A stretch of 46,900 nt of DNA, taken from Hungatella effluvii. Its GTDB lineage: Bacteria; Bacillota; Clostridia; Lachnospirales; Lachnospiraceae. A model generated the notes under the pieces. The model saw only the letters and a program-made list of their open reading frames with translations, was not told where the DNA came from and did no database searches. The translations under genes were made by a program, and so were the position numbers. This document shows, piece by piece, positions 23,207 to 33,100 of the stretch (the first letter of the stretch is position 1; each line of letters begins with the position of its first letter). Location of the stretch: assembly GCF_003201875.1 (NCBI RefSeq), contig NZ_QJKD01000029.1, forward strand, positions 1 to 46,900, read 5' to 3'.

Positions 23207-25048
23207 TTACCATTCATGAAATAACCCATTCTCACTACAGGCGTTTAAATCGCCATCAGCCTCCCTGTGTGTATAGGGAAGGCGGATGCTTACCTTGGTA
23301 AAGCACCCTTCCTTCGATGCAAAATGAAGTCCGAAGCTTTCCCCGAACCGTATGTGAATTCTGTCCTGTACATTTTTTAAGCCGATACCATTGCCGGAGC
23401 CTCCGCTCACCTCGATCTCGCCGCTGACCTTCTTTTTCAGCAGCTCCACCTGATTTTCGTCCATTCCCTGCCCGGAATCGGTAATCTCAATCTCATAGTC
23501 TTCATCGCGGCAAACCGCCTTGATGTAGATGGTCGCATCGTTTTCCGTCTCCTCGATCCCATGGATAATCGCATTTTCCACGATCGGCTGGAGCGACATC
23601 TTGGGGACCTGCTGCTCATAGATATAATCCGGGATCCGGATCGAGAGCAGGATCGCAAAATCATACCGGAGGTTCATGAGCTGAATATAATTTTTAATAT
23701 ACTCCATCTCCTGGCGGATAGTCACATCGCTGGAGGTCCATTTCATCCCGTACCGAAGCAGTTCACCAAGCGCGGTCACCGAATCCGATATCTCATACTC
23801 TTCTTTGATTTCCGCCATCATTTTTACCGCCTCCAGCACATTGTAGATGAAATGCGCATTAATTTGATTCTGAAGCGCTTTGATCTCCGTGTTCTTGATC
23901 AGCACCTCACGGTTCACATTCTCCGCCATCAGGACTGAAATCCGGTCCAGCATCTTATTAAACTGCGTGCTCATCTCTCCCATCTCGTCTCTTCCCGGTT
24001 CGTAAACACGCTGCTCCAAATCGCCCTCCTGGACTTTGCGTACCACGGAAAGCATCTCATAAAACTTTTTTAAGAGTGCCTTCACCACGCCGTTTACCGC
24101 AAAGGCCAGGCACACGAAAATCACCAGCAGTACGGCGATCAGCAGATTGCGCTGTCTCGACAGCCGGTTCATCTCCGTCTTCATGCTGGTAATCTGTATA
24201 TAGGTTCCGGATAGTTCCTTCACCGGCTGACAGACCACGATCATGTCATCTCCGCCAGCTTTTACATACTCGGTCAGAAAACCTTCCCCGGAGGCCTTAC
24301 CCTTTAAAACCGCTTCCAGCACCTCCTTGTCAGGCTGCCAGCCCTGTCCGCCAGTGCCGTTGTCATGCACCTTTCCGTCCACAGACACAAAGCACGCCCA
24401 GCTTTCGGCCTTCGCCTCGTACAGCTCCGGAAAAAACGTATCCATAGAGACTGCGGCCTCCACTACACCGATGGGATTCCCATAATCATCCGTCACCTCC
24501 TGAACGAGGGCCATCAGATGATCTGAGGTATTCACCGCAAAATCCTTCATAACGGTATCGGGATAATCAATCTGCCATTTCCCCGGCTCATAGTTTTCTC
24601 CCCACGGCACCTCCAAAAGCCTGCTGCCATGGTAAAGAACCGGCATCATTTCCGGGAAATCGTCGTTGTAAGCATAAACCCGCACCTGATATAAGTAAGG
24701 ATTGCTGTTAACCAGACGTTCCAGCATGGCAATGTCATTTCTGTCAAACTTCAGATAATCCTTTGCCGAAATCACCTCATCATTTTTCAGACGAACCAGC
24801 ATGTCCTTAAGCCCCTGATTGTTTAAAAAGGACTGAACGGACATATTGGAAAATTCAATGATACTCTGCATATTGCTGTAATTTTCCTTCACCCGGTTTG
24901 CGTTCTCTGTCTTCGCCTGCCAGATGATATTCCCGGATATATTCCGATACAGAAAAATGGAAAAAGCAATCATCGGCACAACGACGATCACCATGACCGC
25001 CAGCGTGAATTTCTGATTCAGTTTAAGATTTGTGAAAGCCTTCTTCAT
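23207..25048 (-). CDS. YesM-like sensor histidine kinase with dCACHE-type sensor
   Basis: A 613-residue membrane kinase: TM1 (FTLAVMVIVVVPMIAFSIFLY), a large extracytoplasmic sensor of about 250 residues resembling dCACHE (DDYGNPIGVVEAAVSMDTFF), TM2 (LLIAVLLVIFVCLAFAVNG), HAMP, the histidine box NQINAHFIYNVLEAVKMMA, and a C-terminal ATPase (PIVENAIIHGIE; EITDSGQGMDENQVE). The box has NAHF rather than the usual NPHF, but the His is kept. ATG 25048 lies inside the end of the SBP gene (26-nt overlap), so the two are co-translated. Confidence 0.88.
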   Translation of the reverse strand: MKKAFTNLKLNQKFTLAVMVIVVVPMIAFSIFLYRNISGNIIWQAKTENANRVKENYSNMQSIIEFSNMSVQSFLNNQGLKDMLVRLKNDEVISAKDYLKFDRNDIAMLERLVNSNPYLYQVRVYAYNDDFPEMMPVLYHGSRLLEVPWGENYEPGKWQIDYPDTVMKDFAVNTSDHLMALVQEVTDDYGNPIGVVEAAVSMDTFFPELYEAKAESWACFVSVDGKVHDNGTGGQGWQPDKEVLEAVLKGKASGEGFLTEYVKAGGDDMIVVCQPVKELSGTYIQITSMKTEMNRLSRQRNLLIAVLLVIFVCLAFAVNGVVKALLKKFYEMLSVVRKVQEGDLEQRVYEPGRDEMGEMSTQFNKMLDRISVLMAENVNREVLIKNTEIKALQNQINAHFIYNVLEAVKMMAEIKEEYEISDSVTALGELLRYGMKWTSSDVTIRQEMEYIKNYIQLMNLRYDFAILLSIRIPDYIYEQQVPKMSLQPIVENAIIHGIEETENDATIYIKAVCRDEDYEIEITDSGQGMDENQVELLKKKVSGEIEVSGGSGNGIGLKNVQDRIHIRFGESFGLHFASKEGCFTKVSIRLPYTHREADGDLNACSENGLFHEW

Positions 25049-26666
25049 CCTCAATTCCCAGCTTCTCCTTGTTCTTGTTGTAAAGCGCATCCAATTTCGC
25101 CGTATAGGCGTCGTAGTCATTCCTGTCACGGAGCTGCAGATAGTCGTTCAGAATACGGTCAAATTCCGCTTCGTCTTCCGAAAGCAGCAGCTTCGGCAGC
25201 GTCTCTCCCCATATCTTCTGCTGCCTTTTATGAAGATCCATACCCTCTCTGTCGCTGCCGAAGTGAATGCTGTACTGGGCGGTATAGACCGTATAGGGAT
25301 ACGTCCATTCCTCCAGCTGCCGGATTGCGTAATCCGGCTCCTCCTTCCACTGACTCTGAACCACTTTGTTTAGCAGCATCCAGTACGTATTGTCGCCGCC
25401 ATACCGCTCGTCATACGCCTTCCGGTCAGAATAGAGCAGCTCCTTTACCTCCGGCTTCGTGCACGCCTTTCCATCCACCATGTCATACATGGATCCCTCG
25501 ACGCCCAGGCAGACCATCTTCTGCCCTTCCTCGCTGATTAAGTACTGAAGCAGTTCCAGTGCCTTCTCCGGGTCCTTACAGTTTTTCGATATATACGTCA
25601 CCGTCCATCCATAGATTCCGCTGACCGGAAGCTCCGGATCATCTCCCCTGGAGTTAGCAGGGCCTTTCACCGCCATGTACACGCTGTCCGGATTCCGCTC
25701 CGAGAGCATCCGCTGCTGATTCATGATATCCGAGGCCTGGAAAAACAGGCAGAAATACTGCCCCTTCGCCAGCTTTTCATTGATCTGCGCCCGCCTGTCG
25801 ATAAATATCTCATCTTTTAAATAGCCTTCCTCCCCCAACTGCCGGAAAACCTTCAGCCATTGCAGATAATCCGGGTCCGTATTCCTGTCGTAATACCTGC
25901 CGGACTTTTCGTACGGAACCGCCAGAAAGGACTGGAGATAGGGACCGAAGGAATTACAGCCCTCGCTGGTAAACTCCTCCGCCCCTATGGGAATCAGCGG
26001 TTCTCCATCCACCTCCGGAAACTGTGACGCCGCCTTCCGGACAGCGTCGCAGAAGCCTTCCGGCGTTGACATATCCGGGCTTCCGATCGCCTCGTAGATA
26101 TCCTTTCTCACCATAAAATTCTGGTTGGACGAGATTTTCTCCGTGCGGTAGTCCTCCGGCGTGTAAAAGGAGTTGGGATAGCCATACAGATTTCCGTCAG
26201 GCTGCTTGTACCAGCTCACCACATTCTCATCCAGCTCCCCGTAAAAAGCGGGGTCATACTGATCCGCCAGCTCATTTAACGCCCAGACCTGGCCTTTCTC
26301 GATCATATCATAGTTCTGTTTTTCCGACCATCCCAGAGTGACCAGATCCGGAAGCGTGTCAGCAGCGATCATGGCATCCATTTTCTCGCTCTCATCGCCC
26401 TTCGGGGTCTGATAATGAACGCTCACTCCCGTGGCATCCGTAATCGCTCTGGCAACCTCACTGTCGCCCCAGACCGTTGCAAACCAGGAGTAGTTGATGT
26501 ACCAGTTTAAATCCACGACACCGGGTTCTGTCCCCGGCTCTTCCGAAGACGGCAGAAACGGTTCCCCTACCTGTCCGGACCGGCATCCGCTCACCGCGCA
26601 TCCCAGAATCAGCAGAACCAGGCACAGCGCTCCCTTTGTTCTGCCGTTTATACTCCTCTTTCCCAT
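25023..26666 (-). CDS. LplA/YtcQ-like solute-binding lipoprotein coupled to sensor kinase
   Basis: A 547-residue lipoprotein, signal ending CAVSGC, of the large family-1 SBP group (MDAMIAADTLPDLVTLGW; GYPNSFYTPEDYR; GIYGWTVTYISKNCKDPEKALELLQYLISEEGQKM). It starts at ATG 26666, with AGGAG 7 nt upstream. Instead of sitting first in the ABC operon, it comes after the permeases, behind a terminator-like hairpin. It overlaps the kinase gene by 26 nt. It may serve as a second binding protein for the permeases or as a ligand-binding partner of the kinase. Position favours the latter; this is inference. Confidence 0.85.
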   Translation of the reverse strand: MGKRSINGRTKGALCLVLLILGCAVSGCRSGQVGEPFLPSSEEPGTEPGVVDLNWYINYSWFATVWGDSEVARAITDATGVSVHYQTPKGDESEKMDAMIAADTLPDLVTLGWSEKQNYDMIEKGQVWALNELADQYDPAFYGELDENVVSWYKQPDGNLYGYPNSFYTPEDYRTEKISSNQNFMVRKDIYEAIGSPDMSTPEGFCDAVRKAASQFPEVDGEPLIPIGAEEFTSEGCNSFGPYLQSFLAVPYEKSGRYYDRNTDPDYLQWLKVFRQLGEEGYLKDEIFIDRRAQINEKLAKGQYFCLFFQASDIMNQQRMLSERNPDSVYMAVKGPANSRGDDPELPVSGIYGWTVTYISKNCKDPEKALELLQYLISEEGQKMVCLGVEGSMYDMVDGKACTKPEVKELLYSDRKAYDERYGGDNTYWMLLNKVVQSQWKEEPDYAIRQLEEWTYPYTVYTAQYSIHFGSDREGMDLHKRQQKIWGETLPKLLLSEDEAEFDRILNDYLQLRDRNDYDAYTAKLDALYNKNKEKLGIEDEEGFHKS

Positions 26667-26730
26667 AAAACGGCTCCTCTCAATTCCAATCTGCCTCACC
26701 GGCAGCAGTCTCTCACCAGGTAAAACGGCC

Positions 26731-26770
26731 AAAAGCCGCTGCCTCCATTAGTATACCATGGACGCAGCGG
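26731..26770 (-). terminator. Weak terminator hairpin between permease and SBP genes
   Basis: CCGCTGC (26736-26742) plus TCCAT (26744-26748) pair with ATGGA (26758-26762) plus GCAGCGG (26764-26770), interrupted by one mismatch and followed on the minus strand by CTTTTGG. The loop includes TATACT on the minus strand, a possible -10 for the SBP-kinase-regulator unit. Confidence 0.5.
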
Positions 26771-26812
26771 TTCTGTCCGCAGGATTATGGAAATTCATAA
26801 CAGTTCAGACGG

Positions 26813-27640
26813 CTACTCTTTCACGCCTCCTGCGGAAAGGCTTCCGATGATGTATTTTGAGCAGAATGCAAATACGATCAGGATCGGTATGACAGAGATT
26901 GCCACTGCCAGGTAAATAGCGCCCTGGTTCGACGCGATATCCTTCGAGGAATTCAGGGAGGCGATCATGACCGGCAGCGTAAACTTATCCGGAGAATTCA
27001 GCAGAATCAAAGGCAGCAGATAACTGTTCCAGTTGCCGATAAATGCTCCGATCGCCATAGTCGCAATTCCCGGCGACATGAGCGGTAAAATAATCTTATG
27101 AAAAATGTGCAGCTCCTTCGCCCCGTCGATTCTGGCCGCCTCGATTAACGCCGGCTGGAGGGAACCTTCGCAGTACTGTCTCAGGAAAAACACGGTTCCG
27201 GGGGAAGCGATCGCCGGAAGGATCAGCGGCCAGTATGTATCGATCATGCGAAGCCCCGTAATCAGATCATAGAAGCCGATCAGGCTCAGCTGCCCCGGTA
27301 TCATCATGAATATGATGATCACACCGCTTAAGAGCTTATTTCCCTTAAACTTATACATGACGAGGGCGTACGCCGCCATGGCCGAGAAATACGAGGTGAA
27401 GAGCGTGGCCGGAAGCGCTACCAAAAGGCTGTTGGCCATCCCCTTGAATAAATTAAAGTAGCTGGATACGATCGCCCAGTTCACGGACAGCGCGTGTCCG
27501 GGCACCAGGGTGAAGGATTTGACGATCTCCGATCCCGTGCGGGTTGCATTAACCATCATAAGCAGGAACGGCATCAGACAGATCACGGCCAGGAAAATCA
27601 GAATCGCGTAAAGAAGGCCTTTTTTTATTTTCGCTGTCAT
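26813..27640 (-). CDS. ABC sugar importer permease (MalG-like)
   Basis: The 275-residue permease opens with KIKKGLLYAILIFLAVICLMPFLLMMVNA and has about six membrane segments. The EAA loop is EAARIDGAKELHIF, followed by LPLMSPGIATMAIGAF. The C-terminus (CSKYIIGSLSAGGVKE) is typical of CUT1 MalG proteins. It overlaps the partner permease by 4 nt, with GGAGGGG upstream of the ATG. The ATPase is not encoded in the window. Confidence 0.92.
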   Translation of the reverse strand: MTAKIKKGLLYAILIFLAVICLMPFLLMMVNATRTGSEIVKSFTLVPGHALSVNWAIVSSYFNLFKGMANSLLVALPATLFTSYFSAMAAYALVMYKFKGNKLLSGVIIIFMMIPGQLSLIGFYDLITGLRMIDTYWPLILPAIASPGTVFFLRQYCEGSLQPALIEAARIDGAKELHIFHKIILPLMSPGIATMAIGAFIGNWNSYLLPLILLNSPDKFTLPVMIASLNSSKDIASNQGAIYLAVAISVIPILIVFAFCSKYIIGSLSAGGVKE

Positions 27641-28566
27641 CTCTTATTCCCCTCCTTTTTCTTTCCATACATCATTTGAAACTGCAGAACAGAAAACAGC
27701 AGAATGATGATGAACAGGACGTATGCAACCGCCGAGGCAAAGCCAACCTGATTCGTCTCAAATCCGAACTTATACAGATACATAACGACCGTCTGTGTGC
27801 TTCCGCCAGGATTTCCCGCCGTGCCGCCGCAGATCAGGAATGGTAAATCGAACATCTGGAGCCCGCCGATTAAGGATGTAATCCCTACATAGAGCAGAAT
27901 CGGCTTCAGCAGCGGAAGGGTGATCTTTGTAAATGTCTTCATCCTTCCGGCGCCGTCGATCGCCGCAGCTTCAAAGTAATCCCTGGAGATTCCCTGCACT
28001 CCTGCCATCAGCATAATAAAGGAGTTGCCGAACCACATCCAGGCGCCGATCACCGAGAGCACGTAGGGCGCTGTGGCCGTGGAACCCAGCCAGTTTATCG
28101 GATCAGCGGTAATCCCCGCTCCGACGAGAAGCTGATTTAAAGTGCCGTAACGCCAGTCTAAGAGTGTCTTGAACAGAAACGCAACCGATGTGGCTGCAAT
28201 CAGATTCGGAAGGTAATATAATGCACGGAAGACCGCCAGGCCCCTGATCTTATATTTAATATCGCTGAACGCGATTGTAAGCGCCAGCGCCAGGCCCAGC
28301 TGGAGCACGATGTTGACGCTCCAGATTCTCGCGGTATTGCCCAGCGCCTTCCAGAAAAATTTGTCTGAAAGAACGCGCAGATAATTGGTGCCGCCCGTAA
28401 ACATCGCATCACCGAAGCCCTTGTAATCGGTAAAGCTTAAGTAAAAAGTACGAACTACAGGATAGACATTAAATATGAAAAATACGATCACAAACGGGGC
28501 GACAAAAAAGTATCCTGTCCGGTCCACGCTTTTCTTTCTTCCGCCCTCCAAGGCTTTTCCTGCCAT
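27637..28566 (-). CDS. ABC sugar importer permease (MalF-like)
   Basis: A 309-residue permease with an early TM (YFFVAPFVIVFFIFNVYPV) and the EAA loop EAAAIDGAGRMKTF before LPLLKPILLYVGI. ATG 28566 has GGAGGAG 6 nt upstream; the in-frame GTG/ATG farther out would overlap the SBP gene. It pairs with the MalG-like permease that overlaps its end, and with the SBP encoded 22 nt upstream. Confidence 0.92.
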   Translation of the reverse strand: MAGKALEGGRKKSVDRTGYFFVAPFVIVFFIFNVYPVVRTFYLSFTDYKGFGDAMFTGGTNYLRVLSDKFFWKALGNTARIWSVNIVLQLGLALALTIAFSDIKYKIRGLAVFRALYYLPNLIAATSVAFLFKTLLDWRYGTLNQLLVGAGITADPINWLGSTATAPYVLSVIGAWMWFGNSFIMLMAGVQGISRDYFEAAAIDGAGRMKTFTKITLPLLKPILLYVGITSLIGGLQMFDLPFLICGGTAGNPGGSTQTVVMYLYKFGFETNQVGFASAVAYVLFIIILLFSVLQFQMMYGKKKEGNKR

Positions 28567-28588
28567 AGTCTCTCCTCCTGCCGTTTCA

Positions 28589-29989
28589 TCAACGCTCAAT
28601 CACAAGTTCCGGATACGTGGAAGCCACCACATCGTAAAAGTTATTGACCGCATCCTCCTCCGACATCTCTCCCATCTTAATGGAATTGATTGCCGCCGCC
28701 CACGCGTCTCCGACCTTTTTATCGTATTTCGTGACTCTGGAATAGTCGATTCCCTCAGCCTGCTTCAAGAAGAACTCATACAGCTTCTCACCGCCGTATA
28801 CTTCATTTTCATCGTTCTTATGCTTTTCCAGGCACGGCAGATAGGAAACCACATCGCCCTGTGACGCCTCTACCCACCAGTCGAGAGTCTCTTCCGTCAG
28901 TGTACAGAACTTGATAAAATCCCATGCCAGCTCCTTATTTTTACTGAAGGTGCTGATTCCGATAAAGGTACCTCCGCTAAACCCGTAGGCAGGTCCCTGG
29001 CAGACCCTCCACTTGCCGGACAGCTCGCCCACGTGATCGCGCATGGTTCCCACGCCCCAGGCCGGCAGGCCGTAAGCAAAGATCTCCGTCATCTGGCCGC
29101 TTGCCTCTGCCGCCTCCTGTACCGCCGTCTCATCCCAGACATTGGTTCCCTTTGCGATAACCGGAACCGCCCCGCCCATCGCCTGATACCAGGTTGCGGA
29201 CCAGGAATCTACGTATGCCGTCATATCATTTTGATATAAGTTCACGCAGAGGTTCATGTAATCCTTCCGCTGCTGGTCCACGATCAGCTTTCCGTCCTTC
29301 ACCCAGGTGCTGTCTCCTGAGAAAAAGTTCATCTCGCCGTCGGAGGCAAAAATCTTATAGCCTGCGTCTTTTAAAGTCTGGCCAGTCTGAAGAATGGTGT
29401 CGTAATCCTGAAACAGCTTCCCGATCTCCTCCGGATCATCTGTTCCGAAAACCTTCTCGGCGATATCCTGTCTGTAATAAATTCCGCACGGGGTAATCTG
29501 GTAGGAAATGGCTCTCTGAATGCCCTCGGAGTCCTGGCCCACCTTCCATACGTAATCCACGATCTTATCCGCGTAATCCTGGGCATTGTAGGGAGCCTGG
29601 TTTAAATCCTCGAAGTAACCCGCTTCATACATATCCTGAAGCATCTGCGGCTCTCCCACGATGATATCGGGCGTCGTCTGCTTTCCGCGCATGGCCGTCT
29701 GGACCTTTGTCGGATAATCGGCCGGTGCAATCGTAACCGTCTCGATCTGTACATCCGGATTGGTCTCGCAGTATTTGCCGGCGAACTCCTTTAAGTCCTC
29801 GGCCAGGGTCCACACCACCAGCTTTTTGCCGGCTGTTTCACTTCCCGCCTTTGCCGGAGCTTCCTTCCCGGCTTCCGTGCCTGTCTCTCCACCCGTATTC
29901 CCGCCGCCGGAATTCCCCGACCCGCACGCTGTCATGGAACACGCCATGAGTCCTGCCATTACCGCTGCCACTGCCCTTTTTAATTTCAT
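28589..29989 (-). CDS. ABC importer sugar-binding lipoprotein (family 1 SBP)
   Basis: A 466-residue lipoprotein, signal ending SMTAC at about residue 22 and then a Gly/Ser-rich linker. The mature protein is of the UgpB/MalE type (VVWTLAEDLKEFAGKYCETNPDVQIETV; AMRGKQTTPDIIVGEPQMLQDMYEAGYFEDL; STFSKNKELAWDFIKFCTL). It is the receptor for the permeases that follow and probably binds an oligosaccharide processed by the GH94 enzyme just upstream. A minus-strand TATAAT (30065-30060) with a poor -35 lies upstream, suited to activation by an AraC-type regulator. Confidence 0.92.
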   Translation of the reverse strand: MKLKRAVAAVMAGLMACSMTACGSGNSGGGNTGGETGTEAGKEAPAKAGSETAGKKLVVWTLAEDLKEFAGKYCETNPDVQIETVTIAPADYPTKVQTAMRGKQTTPDIIVGEPQMLQDMYEAGYFEDLNQAPYNAQDYADKIVDYVWKVGQDSEGIQRAISYQITPCGIYYRQDIAEKVFGTDDPEEIGKLFQDYDTILQTGQTLKDAGYKIFASDGEMNFFSGDSTWVKDGKLIVDQQRKDYMNLCVNLYQNDMTAYVDSWSATWYQAMGGAVPVIAKGTNVWDETAVQEAAEASGQMTEIFAYGLPAWGVGTMRDHVGELSGKWRVCQGPAYGFSGGTFIGISTFSKNKELAWDFIKFCTLTEETLDWWVEASQGDVVSYLPCLEKHKNDENEVYGGEKLYEFFLKQAEGIDYSRVTKYDKKVGDAWAAAINSIKMGEMSEEDAVNNFYDVVASTYPELVIER

Positions 29990-30059
29990 AAATCAAATCC
30001 TCCTCTTCGTCTGCCGTCCTTTCGGACTCTGTTTTTCACTTCTGAATTTCGATAACTTT

Positions 30060-30065
30060 ATTATA
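30060..30065 (-). promoter_or_regulatory. Candidate -10 for the SBP-permease genes
   Basis: A minus-strand TATAAT sits 70 nt upstream of the SBP start. The -35 region 17 nt further up (TTATGC) is poor, which would fit an activator-dependent promoter. No operator can be named. Confidence 0.4.
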
Positions 30066-30145
30066 TCTGCCTTGTCTGCAGTGCATAATGTCTCAAATTT
30101 TTCTCAGGTGTCATTTTTTTATTTTTCAATCATTTTCATTTTTCT

Positions 30146-33100
30146 TCAGAGCTTCCCTGCCAGCGAAACCGTGATGGAGCGAACACGCCCCTCCCGCACC
30201 ATCTCTGCCGCCGGCCCTGTCACGGTCCGGGAGAAAGACTCCTCCCCCTGCTCCGTCTCTACGGTGATTTGTTCCACCGTGTAAGTGCCCGGAAGGACCG
30301 ATCTCTGCTCCGGCAGTTCGTAGGTGACGGGAACGCTCCCCAGAAATGTCGCCGTAATCGTCTTCTCCTCCCCGGTCAGATATTCCGGGAAACACGGTTC
30401 AAACGACAGCTCCAGCTTTCCATCCCTGATGGAAAACGGCTGTTTTCCAAACATCATGATCTCCCACATCTCCAGGAACTCGGCCGTCGAACCGCTGAGC
30501 CTTGCCACAAAGCCTTTTCCATGGTATCGCGGATTGGGATTGGCACTGCTGGCGATAAAGGAAGAATTTTCAAGCAGGCTTCTCCCGTACTGTTCCTCAT
30601 TAAGAAACGGTACCGCGGCCTTGTGGAAGTCTTCTGTAAACTCCTGATACATTCCGGCCTTCAGCAGCTCCAGAAGGTATTTATACTCCATATGCAGCCA
30701 GACGGACTCATTCTCCAGCCATCCCGGGGTAAATGCACAGGCCCGCCCCAGTTCGAAGGTCACCTCGGAGAGCGACGCATTTACCTTGTACATCGAAAGC
30801 GCATCATCGTACAGCCTGCTTGCGCGGACACTCTCATAAACCGCCTTCCTCTCCTCTTCATCCGCCGCAATTTTCATATAGTGCACCGATCCCTCCAGAA
30901 AATCCGGCGTATTATGGACCCGGAATGCCTGCGGAAGGATTCCATCCGGCCCCTCCTTCCATTCCGTCACCTCATAGTAAAAATAGGTAGGCCGCACAGT
31001 TCTTCCCAGTCTGGCCGCCTTCCTGATTCCCATACGGAGGATATCGGAAAACTGCGTCAGCACGCGGACGGTCTCCTGCGCTTCCCATGTCACGCGCTCC
31101 CCCGATACCTCCCTGGAAGTGATATCCCAGAAATGCTCCTTCGCATCATTTACCGCATTCCAGAAGCCGGCCGCGGAGGTTCCTTCCGCCAGTTCCTTAT
31201 AAAACTGCTGTCCGGCCCTGCAGACCGCGCCCGCGAGACCGGCCGTCTCCTTCAGCAGTATCACGGATTTTTCTGTTTTCTCCAGTGTTTCGATCAGGAA
31301 CCTGACGCAGCGCAGCAGCTCGTATGTTTCCGCCATGGAGGAGCCCAAAAGCCCCGGCAGGCCGTTCAGCGCATCATACCAGCCCGGCTTGCCGCCTTCC
31401 GTCTCCAGTCCCATGCCGTACGGGTCCAGTGCCGCCATGCGGGTAATCACAAGCGTCATCATCTTGGAGGCCAGACTGGCCGTCACCATACAGCCGTTCC
31501 GGTCCTTCAAATACCGGTTTTCCTTCTTTTCGGTGTCTGCGTTGTCCTCAAGGAAATGGTACTGCCTGATCCCCTGTTCCGTTTTAACGTACCGTTTCCT
31601 GCGGGGAAGGATGCGTTTTTCCGCCTGACGGTAGCTGTAGCCGTCCTCCTCAAACAGAAGCGCTTCCCGGCGGTCCGGATAGACGGCCAGATACGCCTCC
31701 ACCAGATCCAGGTTATAGGTCCAGTGGTCGCACCAGTAGCCCTCTCCGTACCTGGTCCGGTCCTCACTCCGGGCCAGAGCCATGATGCCGGCGAAAATAC
31801 GCTCCCGGTCCGCCCTCTCTTCCACCCCTTCTGCCAGAATTTCATCCAGCTGTCCCGGTGTAAACTCTTTTGTAAAAAGGTCCTTAAGCGCATCTGCCGC
31901 GGCCGCCTCCACTCCTTCCAGAACCGGCATTTGCCCTTCCGGCATCGTATACGTGACTTTTTCGATTCCCAGCGGATTGTATCCATTTAACTGCAGCGCG
32001 TTGTAGAAGGTCCGAATGCTGCTGTCCCCGACAAACGGTGAAAAATAGACGTCACATCTGCGGTTCTGGCAGACATCGCGGAAATTGCCGTTCCCCTGGG
32101 TATACGGCTCAGGCAGCATGGAAAAGAAATTATAATCCCGCTCCATATCGCCGTGTTTTCTCGAATAGAGGTAAAAGGTCTTACTGCTTCCGATGCGCAC
32201 CGGGTAACCGCCCCTTAAGAGATTGTCTAAATAATCCTGGCGGCAGTATGCGTCAAATACCGCATGGCCCGTCTTTCCCGCAATCCTGGATGTGATCTGC
32301 TCCGTGAGAGAGAAAGCCTCCCTCTGTTTTCCCAGAAACCATCCGTCCTCTCCGGACAGCTTCCACACCCGGTCGATGCGGGTCTGTTCCTTCGCCGTTC
32401 CATACAGCTCCCGCATCACCAGCGTCTCTCCGGGCTTCAGGATGCGGGAAGCGAGAAAGAAGCTGCACGGGGTATCGTTGCATGTAACCTGTTCCTTATG
32501 ATCGGGCAGTCTGACGCCTTCCCGCTCAAATCCCCAGGCCCGCAGAAGCGCCGTGTCCGTCTCAAACAGAAGCTCCCGGTCCACGATGACAGGCAGAATC
32601 TCCCCTTCGCCGCCCCGGGCAAAGGCAAAATTCATCCCTTTTACTTCCGTCACCTCGGCGCTGTCCTCCATACTGGCTCTCACCCTGAATTTCGGCACAC
32701 CGTTTCGGACATCCCTTACCTCCATCCACGCCTTTGCCGTCTGTCCCATATCCTTCATGGTGGTGCTGCTCACGCCGCAGGGGATCACCTCGGCCATGCC
32801 GTCCGCCGCCTCGACTGACAGATCTTCGCCTGTCACATTAGTAATTTTCACCTCTCTCATCAGGGCCGCCATGGGTTCCTGGGGGAGCGTCTCATACTCC
32901 GCCGAAATCCGGTACTGCCCGGTCTCCTCCTCAATCGCCAGGCTGTTCATGCCGATCACCATGCGCCGCGCCCTGTCTCTCCCGGAAAATGGTTCCTCAT
33001 ACGTTCCGTTCACTCTCAAAAAGGTACGAAAGCCCAGAAGCGGCGTCCTCTCATACGCCTGGTGAGCCGGATAAAATTCCATAATAGGATGGTCCTTATC

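Noticed and set aside
30269..31990. Long plus-strand open frame (573 codons) opposite the GH94 gene
   Set aside because: Its composition is His/Arg/Pro-rich low-quality sequence with no family resemblance, and it is fully antisense to a well-supported enzyme; it is a GC-skew shadow.
32264..32818. Other open frames antisense to the GH94 gene
   Set aside because: No ribosome binding site or recognisable motif; shadow frames.
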